Positions 1 through 12,868 are shown, counted from the stretch's first letter. The stretch: 64,000 bases of DNA from Bacteroides salyersiae WAL 10018 = DSM 18765 = JCM 12988 (GCF_000381365.1 NZ_KB905466.1:2716821-2780820), one strand, 5' to 3'. The notes: generated by a model not told the origin, from the letters alone. Translations and numbers: made by a program.

Positions 1-2
1 CT

Positions 3-1316
3 TATCTGGCTTATGAATACCGCTTATTGAAAGAACTGGCCATAATTGCCGGATATGAATTTGTGGAACCGGACCGGACGGCATCTGTTGCAGATTACTT
101 CTTTGATGCTGAGAAAGGATTCTTCTATGACAGAAAATTGAAAGGTGGAGACTTTGTAAAGGTGGAGGGCTGTGAGGCATATATCCCGTTTTGGACACAA
201 ATAGCTACCCCGGAACAAGCTAAAGCGGTATTACCTTATTTCACTGATCCGTTGAAGTTCTCTACTTATATTCCTTTTCCTACAGTGACGGCGGATCATC
301 CGCAGTTTTCTCCGAATGGTTATTGGCGGGGTCCTATTTGGTTAGATCAAGTCTATTTCGGTATACGAGGACTGAGAAACTATGGTTATGCACAATTGGC
401 TGATGATTACACCAAGCGGGTTTTTGACCGATTGAATGGTTTACGTGGAGATGCTCCCATTCATGAAAACTATGAGACAAATACCGGAAAGAGATTAAAA
501 TCACCACATTTCAGTTGGTCGGCAGCTCATTTGCTGATGTTGTATCGTGAGGCTGGTGTGTTGGATGCTAAGTCAACCGATTTGTGTCTGTTCCAATCGG
601 ATTATCGGAATTATGCATACATTCAGGAAGTAGAGTTCGAAAATATACATCACAAAATGTCTTATTCAGAGACGGGGTGGACAGATTATTCATCGGAATA
701 TACGGCTGAAGTGGAAAACGGCAAGACTTACCAACTGAAGGCTACGGTTGCGAATTGGGATTCGGGTGATTCGGATACTTATAAATTGAGACTTTGGATT
801 GATTGGAATAGGAATTACGAACTGGAAGAAACAGAGCTGATCGATACTAAATTGATTAGTCCGATAGGGGAACGAGGTAAAGAGCATATCTGTCGGTTTT
901 CAGTCACTATTCCTGAAAGTTTGGTGAAAGGGGAAAAGCTGAAGTTCAGGTTGTTCCTCCATTTTGTGACCGATGAAGCGGATGGAACAGATCCTTGTGG
1001 CTGGGTGGATAGTGGGATAGCTTGTGATTACGGATTGGTGGCAACGCAGAGTAGCGGCTTTATAAGTAATGAAGAAGGAGTTGCAACGGCAAAGGTTTAT
1101 CCGAATCCGGTGGCTGATAATTTATATATTGAAAGTGCTACTTCTATTAGTCGGTGTTTTATTTATGATATGGAGGGTTGTGAACGGTTCGGGCATTCGG
1201 GTAATATCTCTAAGATTGATGTGACGCCTTTACCTCCGGGTAATTATATTCTCCGGATCGTGTATGACGAGAAAGCGAAAAGACGGGATGATTTTTTTAA
1301 GGTAGTTGTTCAATAA
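3..1316 (+). CDS. GH63/MGH1-like glycoside hydrolase with GEVED and C-terminal sorting-like domain (5' partial)
   Basis: The reading frame is open at the left edge, so the N terminus lies outside the window; a TTG at 27 is internal, because the codons before it (YLAYEYRLL) align with the paralog at 5392. The first ~180 residues are the end of an (alpha/alpha)6 GH63-type domain with the family motifs YWRGPIWLD, IHENYE (probable catalytic base Glu, codon 465-467) and HFSWSAAHLL. A GEVED-like beta domain follows (WIDWNRN...), then a last ~75-residue beta domain starting VYPNPVADNL that resembles T9SS type A sorting domains. GH63 members hydrolyse alpha-glucosidic or related alpha linkages; the substrate here is unknown. 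The stop is 17 bp before the LysO-like pair, consistent with one operon. Confidence 0.8.
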   Translation, partial: YLAYEYRLLKELAIIAGYEFVEPDRTASVADYFFDAEKGFFYDRKLKGGDFVKVEGCEAYIPFWTQIATPEQAKAVLPYFTDPLKFSTYIPFPTVTADHPQFSPNGYWRGPIWLDQVYFGIRGLRNYGYAQLADDYTKRVFDRLNGLRGDAPIHENYETNTGKRLKSPHFSWSAAHLLMLYREAGVLDAKSTDLCLFQSDYRNYAYIQEVEFENIHHKMSYSETGWTDYSSEYTAEVENGKTYQLKATVANWDSGDSDTYKLRLWIDWNRNYELEETELIDTKLISPIGERGKEHICRFSVTIPESLVKGEKLKFRLFLHFVTDEADGTDPCGWVDSGIACDYGLVATQSSGFISNEEGVATAKVYPNPVADNLYIESATSISRCFIYDMEGCERFGHSGNISKIDVTPLPPGNYILRIVYDEKAKRRDDFFKVVVQ

Positions 1317-1332
1317 ACTTAGCTTGATACAT

Positions 1333-1623
1333 ATGTTTATATTCCTTATTATCGGACTTATGCTGTGCGGAGTACTGACCGGATATCTTTTCCGCAAAAG
1401 AAAACTTAACTTTATATATCGTGTAATTACTTTTTTGATCTGGATACTGCTGTTTCTTTTGGGTATAGAAGTAGGAGATAATAAAATGATCATTGAAGGT
1501 TTGCATTCGTTAGGGTTGGAAGCATTGGTTATTACTCTGGCTGCTGTCGGGGGTAGTGTATTGTGTGCTTGGTGGTTATGGATTTTTATTTCGACCGGAA
1601 AGCTGAAAGGAGGTGAAGAATGA
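1333..1623 (+). CDS. LysO-family exporter, N-terminal (small) subunit
   Basis: A 96-residue, very hydrophobic protein with about three membrane segments (MFIFLIIGLMLCGVLTGY, a central LIWILLFLLGI, and ALVITLAAVGGSVLCAWWLW). It resembles the N-terminal part of LysO (DUF340), the inner-membrane L-lysine exporter; in Bacteroidales this part is often a separate gene. I chose the ATG at 1333; an upstream TTG at 1306 would overlap the preceding stop codon. The stop overlaps the next start as ATGA, implying translational coupling with the C-terminal subunit. Assignment is by recognition of family sequence and the two-gene arrangement, not by a search. Confidence 0.72.
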   Translation: MFIFLIIGLMLCGVLTGYLFRKRKLNFIYRVITFLIWILLFLLGIEVGDNKMIIEGLHSLGLEALVITLAAVGGSVLCAWWLWIFISTGKLKGGEE

Positions 1624-2222
1624 GAGACAGTCTTATTATTGTACTGTTCTTTGCCGTAGGAATATTGTTGAGTTTTTTTGATCTTTATCCATCCGGATTG
1701 GAGCAGTTTAATCTGAGCTTTTATGCATTGTGTTTTTTGATGTTCTGTGTGGGTATTAGCATTGGTAATAATCCTCATATACTATTGAGTTTCAGAAGAC
1801 TTTCCCCGAAATTCTTTTTACTTCCTGTATGTACGATTTTAGGGACACTTGCCGGTTGCTATGTCAGTAGTTTCTTTTTTGAAAGGCATTCTTCTGTTGA
1901 TTGTATGGCAGTGGGGGCCGGTTTCGGATATTATTCATTATCAAGTATCATTATCACGGAATATAAAAATGCGGAACTCGGTACGATTGCTTTGCTATCT
2001 AATATAATGAGAGAAATCATTGCTTTACTGGCCGCTCCTTTTTTAGTTCGTTTTTTTGGAAAACTTGCGCCTATTTCAGTAGGAGGTGCCACAACGATGG
2101 ATACCACTTTGCCGATAATAACCCGCTGCTCGGGACAGGAATATGTTATTGTTTCTATTTTTCACGGCTGTACGTTGGATTTTTTAGTTCCTTTTTTAGT
2201 GACGTTACTATGTTCAATCTAA
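1620..2222 (+). CDS. lysO: LysO-family lysine exporter, C-terminal subunit
   Basis: A 200-residue membrane protein with about six hydrophobic segments. The stretches GAGFGYYSLSSIIITE and NIMREIIALLAAPFLVRFFG are typical of the C-terminal part of LysO. LysO exports L-lysine (and toxic analogues such as thialysine) across the inner membrane. The gene overlaps its partner by 4 bp, and the GH2 gene starts 13 bp after its stop, so the exporter sits inside a hydrolase operon. A membrane exporter between secreted glycosidases is unusual. Its real substrate in this context is not shown by the sequence. Confidence 0.75.
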   Translation: MRDSLIIVLFFAVGILLSFFDLYPSGLEQFNLSFYALCFLMFCVGISIGNNPHILLSFRRLSPKFFLLPVCTILGTLAGCYVSSFFFERHSSVDCMAVGAGFGYYSLSSIIITEYKNAELGTIALLSNIMREIIALLAAPFLVRFFGKLAPISVGGATTMDTTLPIITRCSGQEYVIVSIFHGCTLDFLVPFLVTLLCSI

Positions 2223-5378
<3,156 letters not shown>

Positions 5379-5391
5379 CTAAAGAATAGAG

Positions 5392-7323
5392 ATGATGAAA
5401 AAACTGATAATGAGAATTTGCGGATTAGTTGGGGCGGTTATGTTTTTTATAAACTGCTCGGAGCGGAAACCGGTGGCTTATAATTCTTTGGTGCATGAAT
5501 ATGGAAATATTCTCGACATAGCTTACACTCCCAATGATTCGGCTTTTGGTAGAGGATGGTTTTCTGATCAGGGTTCCTGGATGGGATTTACTCTACCAGA
5601 GAAAGAGCAATGGATAAATGGATTTTGTGGACCATTCGACTTGGAGAGCCGTCGCTGGATTTCCAAATCGCTCTTGACAGTGGGACTGACGGAATATCCG
5701 GATGCGGTCTTCCATGCAGACTCGGTGAATTATTTTCCGGGGGAATTATTTATGCGTTCATCAATGGAAAAAGGAGTGATCACTCAACGGTTGATTTTTA
5801 TAGACCGGTCTAATGTATTGTTGGAGTGTGTTTTGGAGGATGAACAGTCTTTGTGCTTTTCGGGTCGGATAAGCGAACGGAGTACTTGTAATGTAGTTAA
5901 TAATTCATGTGTCTTATCCTTGTCTTCCGGTCAACAATGTATGCTTACTTTTCCCGACCGTACGAAAATTACTCTTTCGAATGATGGATATGAAGCACGA
6001 ACAGCTCCAGAGCGTACAGTATATGTGATTATGTCTTTTTTGGATAATCCACAGATACGAAGTTTTGATTTTGGGGCGATTGGTGATATGGAAGCTCATC
6101 CTGCGGGATACATTGAAAAACATTATCAGCGCTGGAATGGATATTTGGGAAAGGTGTTACGTTCCGATATGCCCGAAGAATACAATCGGATCGCTGTCAA
6201 AGCGGTTGTCACATTAATTTCTAATTGGCGTAGCAGTCGGGCCGGACTACTGCATGAAGGGGTTGTACCTTCCCATGCTGTGGGGTATTTTATGGGCTTC
6301 TGGGCGTGGGATTCTTGGAAGCATGCTGCTGCGCTTGCCGATTTTGCTCCGGAACTGGCGAAGAACCAGATACGGGCGATGTTTGATTATCAGTTGGACA
6401 ATGGAATGATTATTGATTGTATTTATACGGATATCCGTGAAAATAATGCGAGAGATAGTAAACCGCCTTTGGCGGCATGGGCTGTGGATCGTGTTTTCGA
6501 AGAAACCGGGGATACTTCATTTGTAAAAGAGATGTATCCTCAGTTATTGAATTATTATCGTTGGTGGTATATCGACCGTGATCATAATTCAAATGGAATT
6601 TGTGAATTTGGATCAGTTGACGGTACTCTTGAAGCAGCTGCTTGGGAAAGTGGTATGGATAATGCTATCCGGTTTGATGATGCCCGGATGGTGAAGAATA
6701 GTGATACTGCCTGGAGTTTTGATCAGGAATCGGTTGATCTGAATGCTTTTCTGGCTTACGAATATAAGCTGTTGAAGAAACTGGCGAACGTATCGGGACA
6801 GGCATTTGATGAAAAAGATCGTACAGATTCCATACGGACTTATTTTTATGATGAAGATGCCGGATTCTTTTTTGACAGACGTATGGATGGAACTTTTGTA
6901 AAAGTGGCCGGTAGTGAAGCGTATATTCCTCTTTGGACCGGTATTGCTACGGAAGCGCAAACGAGTGATGTCATGAGACAATTGGAGGACACAACGAAAT
7001 TTTCAACATATATTCCTTTTCCTACCGTGGCTGCCGATAATCCGGATTTTATGCCTAAAGGGTATTGGAGAGGTCCGATTTGGTTGGACCAGACTTACTT
7101 TGCCATTTCCGGATTGAGAAAATACGGTTATGTGAAAGAGGCGGATAAATATACCCGGCAAGTCTTTGACCGGTTGAACGGCTTAAAAGGAAATGGGGCG
7201 ATACATGAGAATTATGAAGCCCATACGGGTGAGCGATTGAAAGCGCCGCACTTCAGTTGGTCTGCTGCACATCTTTTGATGTTGTATGAAGAGTATGGGC
7301 AAAGGGGAAAAGAACGAATGTGA
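5392..7323 (+). CDS. GH63/MGH1-like glycoside hydrolase lipoprotein
   Basis: A 643-residue predicted lipoprotein: hydrophobic N terminus ending FFINCSERKP, with a lipid-modifiable Cys near residue 22. It has an N-terminal beta domain and an (alpha/alpha)6 catalytic domain. Family signatures include FWAWDSWKHA (likely acid Asp307), YWRGPIWLDQ and IHENYE (likely base Glu606). It is a close paralog of the partial gene at the left edge but ends after the catalytic domain, without the GEVED and sorting-like domains. GH63 relatives such as E. coli YgjK and Thermus mannosylglycerate hydrolase cleave alpha-glucosyl or alpha-mannosyl linkages; specificity here is unknown. ATG at 5392 or 5395 are equally possible. 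Confidence 0.85.
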   Translation: MMKKLIMRICGLVGAVMFFINCSERKPVAYNSLVHEYGNILDIAYTPNDSAFGRGWFSDQGSWMGFTLPEKEQWINGFCGPFDLESRRWISKSLLTVGLTEYPDAVFHADSVNYFPGELFMRSSMEKGVITQRLIFIDRSNVLLECVLEDEQSLCFSGRISERSTCNVVNNSCVLSLSSGQQCMLTFPDRTKITLSNDGYEARTAPERTVYVIMSFLDNPQIRSFDFGAIGDMEAHPAGYIEKHYQRWNGYLGKVLRSDMPEEYNRIAVKAVVTLISNWRSSRAGLLHEGVVPSHAVGYFMGFWAWDSWKHAAALADFAPELAKNQIRAMFDYQLDNGMIIDCIYTDIRENNARDSKPPLAAWAVDRVFEETGDTSFVKEMYPQLLNYYRWWYIDRDHNSNGICEFGSVDGTLEAAAWESGMDNAIRFDDARMVKNSDTAWSFDQESVDLNAFLAYEYKLLKKLANVSGQAFDEKDRTDSIRTYFYDEDAGFFFDRRMDGTFVKVAGSEAYIPLWTGIATEAQTSDVMRQLEDTTKFSTYIPFPTVAADNPDFMPKGYWRGPIWLDQTYFAISGLRKYGYVKEADKYTRQVFDRLNGLKGNGAIHENYEAHTGERLKAPHFSWSAAHLLMLYEEYGQRGKERM

Positions 7324-7360
7324 ACTGTATCTATTAATATGAATAACAAATTTTTTTAAA

Positions 7361-10255
7361 ATGAACAACAGAAAATGTTACTTGGCTGCATTAGTGTATT
7401 TGTTGGCAGCTATGGGAGGAACGGCACAAAATATACCCGGATATAGAGTCGGAGCACCTTTGCCGTGTCGCGCTCACGAACAGATCAAAACTTTTTTTGA
7501 AGAAAATCCGCAGGCATTGGAACGGCATAAGGTTCCTTGCCGGACACGAGCAGTAGCGGAGCGTCCGGATCATTATGTAATTCCGGTGGTATTCCATATT
7601 TTTGGTGTGGATTTTAACGGGACTACCATTAATGATGAGATTATAAAGGATGCTTTAAGGAAAACGAATGAAGATTTTCAAGGTGTAACGACGAATACCG
7701 GAGATGATAATCCGGATTTTAATATGAGGCAGGCCAATATGAATATTACTTTTAAATTGGCAGAAAAAGGACCTCAGGGAGAGGCAACGACCGGTATTTT
7801 GTACCATCGTCTCGAAAGTGGATTTGGTAATTATTATGCACCCCGTATGGCTTTGTATGCATGGGATAATCATAAATATATGAATGTGTATGTAATGAAT
7901 GATCTTTATGGGGACGGAGTGACTAATAATTCGGGTGTTTCCTGGTATCCGGATATCGAAATGACGGATGAGAATTTGGCACGTGTGGTATATAACGGTG
8001 CATATATCGGTACGAATACGGATGAGAATTTTCGGCGTGTACTGACTCATGAATTCGGACATTTTTTGAATCTTGCACATACCTTTGATGATAATAGCGG
8101 AGCATGGCCCGACGGATGTAACCTGAATAAAGCGGGAGAACCTAATCCGGGAGACTGGGTGGAAGATACTCCTAAGGCCGATCAACCGTTGATGGGGGCA
8201 ACAGACCGGAACTGTGAGGGAGATTTGACGAATTGGACCAATTATATGAATTATTCTTATGTGCGTACTTCCATGTTTACTAAAGGACAGGTGGATAGGA
8301 TGTTGGATGCTTTGGATCATCCGGCACGCATAGAGTTATGGCAGGAGGATACTTATAAGCAAGTCTTTTTTACAGACAATAAAACAAAACGCATTGCACT
8401 TTCTAATAGGGGAGATATTTTGGAGGCTCCGGCCAATGACGGATCTTTTGATGGAAGTTTTGACTTTACATTGATGAATGGTACGTTGGCTAATAAGGAT
8501 TTTGTGTATAATACCGATTTTACAGTGGAAGGATTACCGGAAGGATTGACTGCAAAATTACAACGAGTGAATGATACGCGACTAACACTGTCTTTTGAGG
8601 GGAAGGCCATATCTAATGACCAAAATATAAATTTATATGTGATCTTCAAAAATGGTATGTTGTCCAGTGGTGAATTATATGATTGTAAATTACCCGTAAC
8701 TTTGGAATGCCGGGCATCTTATGCCATTAAATATGTTGATTGTGAGGATGTTCGTATATCTTCGACTTATGGTTGGGAGTTTCTTCAGTTGGATTCCAGA
8801 TATGAACATTCGGACTTTGGTTTGATGTGGAATAGTAATGCCGGAAATTATTATGGATATTTGTTTATCGAATCATATGGTAAGGAAATGATGGGAGCAA
8901 GAACCAACTTGACTGTAGTCGATTATGGTGAGGAGATCGGTGCTTCGTCTACGTGGTCAACGGGGATTGATCAATATCCTAATCTTGGAACTTTAGTTTC
9001 TAAAGGCTATGACGCTTGGAAAGGTAAAATAGCATTTGTGGGCATTCAGTTTGAAGGTACTCTTCCGGGCGAGACACTATATGGCTGGATGAGGGTATCG
9101 GTTGCCGATGACGGAAATTCCTTCACTCTCCTTGATTATGCTTTCAATGAGGCACCTGGAGAGACAATTATGGCGGGTCAAAAAGGGAAAACCCTGTCTA
9201 AAGCAGAGATGGTATACGGAGGAACATCGGTGACGGAAGACAGCGAACTGAATGATGGAACCATTACCCAGACCGTTAATCTTGTTATTATGGGAGACAA
9301 TACATTCAAAAGGACCGGTGAGTTGGCGATGGGAACGGATTATCGGATGACTGTTTCTACGGGGTTGGTATCCAAATTAGAAGTTGTTTCCGCTAAAAAA
9401 GCAATTTTATCTTTTACTGGGAAGGCGGAACGTCATGATGCCAAGGATCTTGATATTTCAGAATTGACATTGGAGCCGATGATATTCACTCACTCGGATA
9501 TATCTAATTTGTCTTTACAGTTGACTTTTAATTTCCTTGATTCTTATAAGATTATTGTTGAAGATTTGCAGATAGGTGCCGGCGCTGATTATGGAAGTTG
9601 GACCTATTTTACGGCTCCTATTGTGTCGGAAAATGCTTATGGGGCGTGGGAGTTTGCTGCGCGGCATTTAAAACTGGAAACCTATATGAAACCAATGGTC
9701 TGCCTGTCGAATACAAGGAATATTGCTCCTTTAGCTAAGGGGACTATAATAGGGGGCAATTCTAATTGGGTTATTCCCGGTACATATCCTGATCAATTGG
9801 ATATTGCTACACGGGAGTATACTGATTGGTGTGGTAAGACGGCATATGCCGGTTTCTGTTTCGAATATTTGGGCAAAGATTTATATGGTTGGTTTGAAAT
9901 CACAGTGGCGGAAGACGGATCTTATTTCACAATAGATAAATATGGATATAATGAAAATCCGGGTCAATCAATTCTTGCTGGAGAGGCGAAAGGTGACGGT
10001 GGTACCGGTTTGCAGAAAGATGTGGAACTTGATGGAATTCTTTTATCTCCCAATCCGGTTCATGAACAATTGAGCGTAATGGCTCCGGCAAATACACGGA
10101 TTATGATTTATAATGCTTCAGGAATGATAGTATGGAATGGTACTATGGAAAATGATCAGACGATAATTCCGGTATCTTCATGGGACAAAGGTTTCTACTT
10201 CGTTCGTTTATCTAAGAATGGAATAAATGTAGTGGAGAAGATAATTGTCAGATAA
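7361..10255 (+). CDS. Secreted M43-like zinc metalloprotease with C-terminal sorting-like domain
   Basis: A 964-residue secreted protein with a Sec signal peptide (cleavage near GGTAQ). The protease domain spans about residues 65-330. It carries the extended zinc motif HEFGHFLNLAH (H230, E231, H234, H240), with Asn where most metzincins have Gly, and a Met-turn NYMNYS (Met296), which place it near the pappalysin (M43) family. After it come repeated beta-rich modules: two similar segments near 465-605 and 730-875, each containing an LYGW motif (residues 569-572 and 843-846). The last ~75 residues (LSPNPVHEQLSV...GFYFVRL) resemble a T9SS type A sorting domain. It starts 37 bp after the GH63-like gene and is the last gene of the operon, suggesting a role in attacking protein or glycoprotein. 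Confidence 0.83.
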   Translation: MNNRKCYLAALVYLLAAMGGTAQNIPGYRVGAPLPCRAHEQIKTFFEENPQALERHKVPCRTRAVAERPDHYVIPVVFHIFGVDFNGTTINDEIIKDALRKTNEDFQGVTTNTGDDNPDFNMRQANMNITFKLAEKGPQGEATTGILYHRLESGFGNYYAPRMALYAWDNHKYMNVYVMNDLYGDGVTNNSGVSWYPDIEMTDENLARVVYNGAYIGTNTDENFRRVLTHEFGHFLNLAHTFDDNSGAWPDGCNLNKAGEPNPGDWVEDTPKADQPLMGATDRNCEGDLTNWTNYMNYSYVRTSMFTKGQVDRMLDALDHPARIELWQEDTYKQVFFTDNKTKRIALSNRGDILEAPANDGSFDGSFDFTLMNGTLANKDFVYNTDFTVEGLPEGLTAKLQRVNDTRLTLSFEGKAISNDQNINLYVIFKNGMLSSGELYDCKLPVTLECRASYAIKYVDCEDVRISSTYGWEFLQLDSRYEHSDFGLMWNSNAGNYYGYLFIESYGKEMMGARTNLTVVDYGEEIGASSTWSTGIDQYPNLGTLVSKGYDAWKGKIAFVGIQFEGTLPGETLYGWMRVSVADDGNSFTLLDYAFNEAPGETIMAGQKGKTLSKAEMVYGGTSVTEDSELNDGTITQTVNLVIMGDNTFKRTGELAMGTDYRMTVSTGLVSKLEVVSAKKAILSFTGKAERHDAKDLDISELTLEPMIFTHSDISNLSLQLTFNFLDSYKIIVEDLQIGAGADYGSWTYFTAPIVSENAYGAWEFAARHLKLETYMKPMVCLSNTRNIAPLAKGTIIGGNSNWVIPGTYPDQLDIATREYTDWCGKTAYAGFCFEYLGKDLYGWFEITVAEDGSYFTIDKYGYNENPGQSILAGEAKGDGGTGLQKDVELDGILLSPNPVHEQLSVMAPANTRIMIYNASGMIVWNGTMENDQTIIPVSSWDKGFYFVRLSKNGINVVEKIIVR

Positions 10256-10273
10256 GAGTAAGAAGGGTACATT

Positions 10274-10344
10274 AAAAAATCCGCTTCACAAATCATTATA
10301 TTTTTTGTATTCAGATTTATAATGATTTATGAAGCGGATTTTTT
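10274..10344. terminator. Bidirectional intrinsic terminator between convergent genes
   Basis: A near-perfect inverted repeat (arms 10274-10300 and 10318-10344; core AATCCGCTTC / GAAGCGGATT) with A-run and T-run ends on both strands. It lies between the metalloprotease and the acyl-CoA ligase, so it can stop transcription from both sides. Confidence 0.9.
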
Positions 10345-10357
10345 GAATAAAACCGGT

Positions 10358-12007
10358 TTATATGATTTCGATGCCTTGTTCTTTGCAAAGCTGTAATCCC
10401 AAATCCTTCAGTTTGAATTTCTGTATTTTACCACTTCCTGTCATTGGAAATTCATCGATAAAGAATACATATTTAGGGATTTTATAACGGGATATTTTGT
10501 TTTTGCAGAATTCTCTTACATCCGATTCGTGCATTTTCACTCCTTCATGGAGAATGATGAAGGCGCCTACGGCTTCACCATATTTTTTGGAGGGGATACC
10601 TGCAACCTGTACATCTTTTACTCCTTCGAGTTTGTAGAGGAATTCTTCTATTTCACGCGGATAAATATTTTCTCCTCCACGAATAATCATATCTTTAATG
10701 CGTCCTGTGATACGGTAATTCCCGTCTTCATCTTTGATACCAAGATCACCCGAATGCAGGAAGTTGTTTTTATCGAGTACTTCCGCCGTAGCTTCCGGGT
10801 TCTTATAATATCCTTTCATGGTGTTGTATCCACGATTACACATTTCGCCTTGTACGCCTATGGGACATTCTTCTCCTGTTTCCGGATCGATAACTTTTAC
10901 TTCCGTAAATTCGAAATCACGTCCTACAGTATTACAACGGACATCAAACGGGTCGTCAATACGGGAGGCTGTCATGCCCGGAGCGGTTTCGGTGAGCCCA
11001 TATACGCTGGTCACTTTCATGTACATTTTCTCTTCTACCTGTTTCATCAGTTCGACGGGACAAAGCGAACCTGCCATAATTCCTGTGCGGAGACTGGACA
11101 TATCAAACATGTCGAACATCGGATGGTGCAGTTCGGCGATGAACATGGTAGGAACTCCGTAGAGTGCGGTACAGCGTTCTTTGTGAATGGATGCCAGCAC
11201 TACAAGCGGATCGAAACGTTCTACCATCACTTGGGTGCAACCATGGGTCAGGCAGTTCATGGTGGCTAATACTACACCAAAACAATGGAATAGAGGGACA
11301 CAGCAACATAATTTATCGTCTGCCGTGAATTTCATGTGCTCACCGGTAAGAAATCCGTTATTGCTGATATTGTAGTGGGTGAGCATTACTCCTTTAGGAA
11401 AACCGGTGGTTCCCGATGTGTATTGCATATTTACCACATCGTGGCAATCTACCTGGTTCTTGAGTTGGGTTAACTCTTTATCTTCTACATTATTTCCCAA
11501 CAGAAGAATTTCTGCGGTATTGTACATACCTCTGTATTTCTCTTGCCCAACGTAGATAACGTTTTTCATATATGGGAAACGTTCGCTTTTCAAATGACCG
11601 CGTTCGCAAGTTTTAAGTTCCGGGAGCATGGTGTAGGTCATTTGTACGAAATCACTGTCTTTTTCACCGTTTACGATGCAGAGTGTATGCATGTCGGAAT
11701 TTTGGCAAAGATATTCCAGTTCCGCCTGTTTGTAATTGGTATTTACCGTTACATAAACGGCACCTATCTTTGCACAGGCATATAATAGAGTAAGCCAGTC
11801 GGGAACGTTTGCCGCCCAAATGCCAACGTGCGTTCCTCTTTCTACTCCGATGGCGATAAGTCCCTTTGCCATATCGTCTACACGGTGGTTGAACTGTTTC
11901 CATGTAAAGCGAAGGTTCCGGTCGGAGTATATTATATATTCTTTGTCAGGGGTTGTTTCTGCCCAATGCTCAAGCCATTGACCAAGAGTTCGATTGTATA
12001 ATTGCAT
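10358..12007 (-). CDS. AMP-binding acyl-CoA synthetase (fatty-acid CoA ligase)
   Basis: A 549-residue cytoplasmic ANL-superfamily enzyme. It shows the P-loop-like A3 motif [11 protein letters not shown], the A5 motif YGLTE, the A7/A8 region [11 protein letters not shown]...[15 protein letters not shown] and the C-terminal catalytic Lys motif GSGKIQK. It would activate a fatty acid to its acyl-CoA via an acyl-adenylate; chain length cannot be read from the sequence. The gene lies 107 bp downstream of an XRE-cupin regulator on the same strand, a common Bacteroides pairing, with a long hairpin in the gap. No signal peptide. Confidence 0.9.
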   Translation of the reverse strand: MQLYNRTLGQWLEHWAETTPDKEYIIYSDRNLRFTWKQFNHRVDDMAKGLIAIGVERGTHVGIWAANVPDWLTLLYACAKIGAVYVTVNTNYKQAELEYLCQNSDMHTLCIVNGEKDSDFVQMTYTMLPELKTCERGHLKSERFPYMKNVIYVGQEKYRGMYNTAEILLLGNNVEDKELTQLKNQVDCHDVVNMQYTSGTTGFPKGVMLTHYNISNNGFLTGEHMKFTADDKLCCCVPLFHCFGVVLATMNCLTHGCTQVMVERFDPLVVLASIHKERCTALYGVPTMFIAELHHPMFDMFDMSSLRTGIMAGSLCPVELMKQVEEKMYMKVTSVYGLTETAPGMTASRIDDPFDVRCNTVGRDFEFTEVKVIDPETGEECPIGVQGEMCNRGYNTMKGYYKNPEATAEVLDKNNFLHSGDLGIKDEDGNYRITGRIKDMIIRGGENIYPREIEEFLYKLEGVKDVQVAGIPSKKYGEAVGAFIILHEGVKMHESDVREFCKNKISRYKIPKYVFFIDEFPMTGSGKIQKFKLKDLGLQLCKEQGIEII

Positions 12008-12030
12008 AATTAATGATTAAGAAAGGAAAG

Positions 12031-12110
12031 GGGGAAGAATGGAGATGGGAGAGGTAAACTGCGCTATCATGCTGCATAGTACCTCTCTATTCTCCCATCT
12101 CCATTTTCCC
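12031..12110. repeat. Long imperfect inverted repeat in XRE-cupin / acyl-CoA ligase gap
   Basis: Arms near 12031-12055 and 12080-12110 share TGGAGATGGGAG and its complement, plus GAGAGGTA and TACCTCTC, with a small internal bulge and a 25-base loop. Neither end has a clear T-run on the minus strand, so it is a poor classical terminator. It may be an mRNA processing or attenuation hairpin, or a dispersed palindromic element. Confidence 0.6.
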
Positions 12111-12114
12111 ATCT

Positions 12115-12690
12115 TTAAATAGGTGTATAAATTACTGCCAGGATTTTTGCAGCCTGACCTTCGTAGGCATGTACGTGGTGAGGGACGATGGAATCATAAT
12201 AAATGCTGTCTCCTTCTTCGAGCAGATAGGTGGCTTTGCCATAGCTGATTTCCATAATGCCTTCCATTACAATAATGAATTCTTCTCCTTCATGAGAGGA
12301 AAGAACAAAATCATTGTCCGATGTCGGAGCTACATCGATGATGAATGGCTCCATATGGCGGTCCGCTTTCGATTTTGACAAAGAATGGTACTCCATATGC
12401 TTACGTGAGTGAATGGCATTGTTGGAGAAACTGATTGTATCTTTTGCCTCCTCCTTGCGACATACCACAGGCCCTGTTTCGTCCTGATCGTCAAGAAATG
12501 TTCCGAGACGTACCCCCAGTACACGGGCTATTTTGATAAGCGGAGCCAAAGAGGGGAGATCGATATTTCCTTCAATACGTTCCACCTGTTCGATAGCCAA
12601 ACCGGAGCGCTGGGCCAGTTCTTCTATGGTAATCGATTTGTCTTCGCGGAGTGCTTTGATTTTTTCTCCGACAATCTTGCTTGTATCCAT
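12115..12690 (-). CDS. XRE-family regulator with cupin domain
   Basis: A 191-residue regulator with an N-terminal helix-turn-helix (about residues 8-63, motif TIEELAQRSGLAIEQVERIE) and a C-terminal cupin (about 115-188, with SSHEGEEFIIVMEG and PHHVHAYEG). Such proteins are one-component regulators in which the cupin binds a small ligand. It directly precedes the acyl-CoA ligase and likely regulates it, perhaps sensing a fatty acid or acyl-CoA; that is inference. Both genes read on the minus strand. Confidence 0.88.
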   Translation of the reverse strand: MDTSKIVGEKIKALREDKSITIEELAQRSGLAIEQVERIEGNIDLPSLAPLIKIARVLGVRLGTFLDDQDETGPVVCRKEEAKDTISFSNNAIHSRKHMEYHSLSKSKADRHMEPFIIDVAPTSDNDFVLSSHEGEEFIIVMEGIMEISYGKATYLLEEGDSIYYDSIVPHHVHAYEGQAAKILAVIYTPI

Positions 12691-12740
12691 ATTGATAGTA
12701 TTTAATCTTAATAAGGTTATAATTTAAAATCGTTAGGGTG

Positions 12741-12771
12741 CAAAAATAACAAATTCTTTATATCGCAGCAA
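12741..12771 (-). promoter_or_regulatory. Promoter of the XRE-cupin gene
   Basis: On the minus strand a -7 box TATTTTTG (12741-12748, consensus TAnnTTTG) is preceded, after a 20-bp spacer, by TTG (12769-12771). This fits the Bacteroides sigma-ABfr promoter and lies 50 bp before the start codon. Confidence 0.65.
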
Positions 12772-12809
12772 TTATAATAGTGAAAAATGTCAATTTTGCA
12801 CAGAATAAC

Positions 12810-12845
12810 AAAAGGCCGTTTCCTTTTGTAAGGGAACGGCCTTTT
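12810..12845 (-). terminator. rpsO intrinsic terminator
   Basis: Inverted repeat with arms 12810-12825 and 12830-12845 (core AAAAGGCCGTT / AACGGCCTTTT), one mismatch and a short loop. It sits 23 bp after the rpsO stop on the minus strand. Confidence 0.85.
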
Positions 12846-12868
12846 CAATTTTGTTCAGAACAAATAGA

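Noticed and set aside
7655..8320. 221-codon minus-strand ORF inside the metalloprotease gene
   Set aside because: It is antisense to the conserved zinc-protease domain, and its translation has no recognisable domain; a frame shadow.
10529..11269. 246-codon plus-strand ORF inside the acyl-CoA ligase
   Set aside because: Antisense to a conserved enzyme; low-complexity aromatic-rich translation without a domain or promoter.
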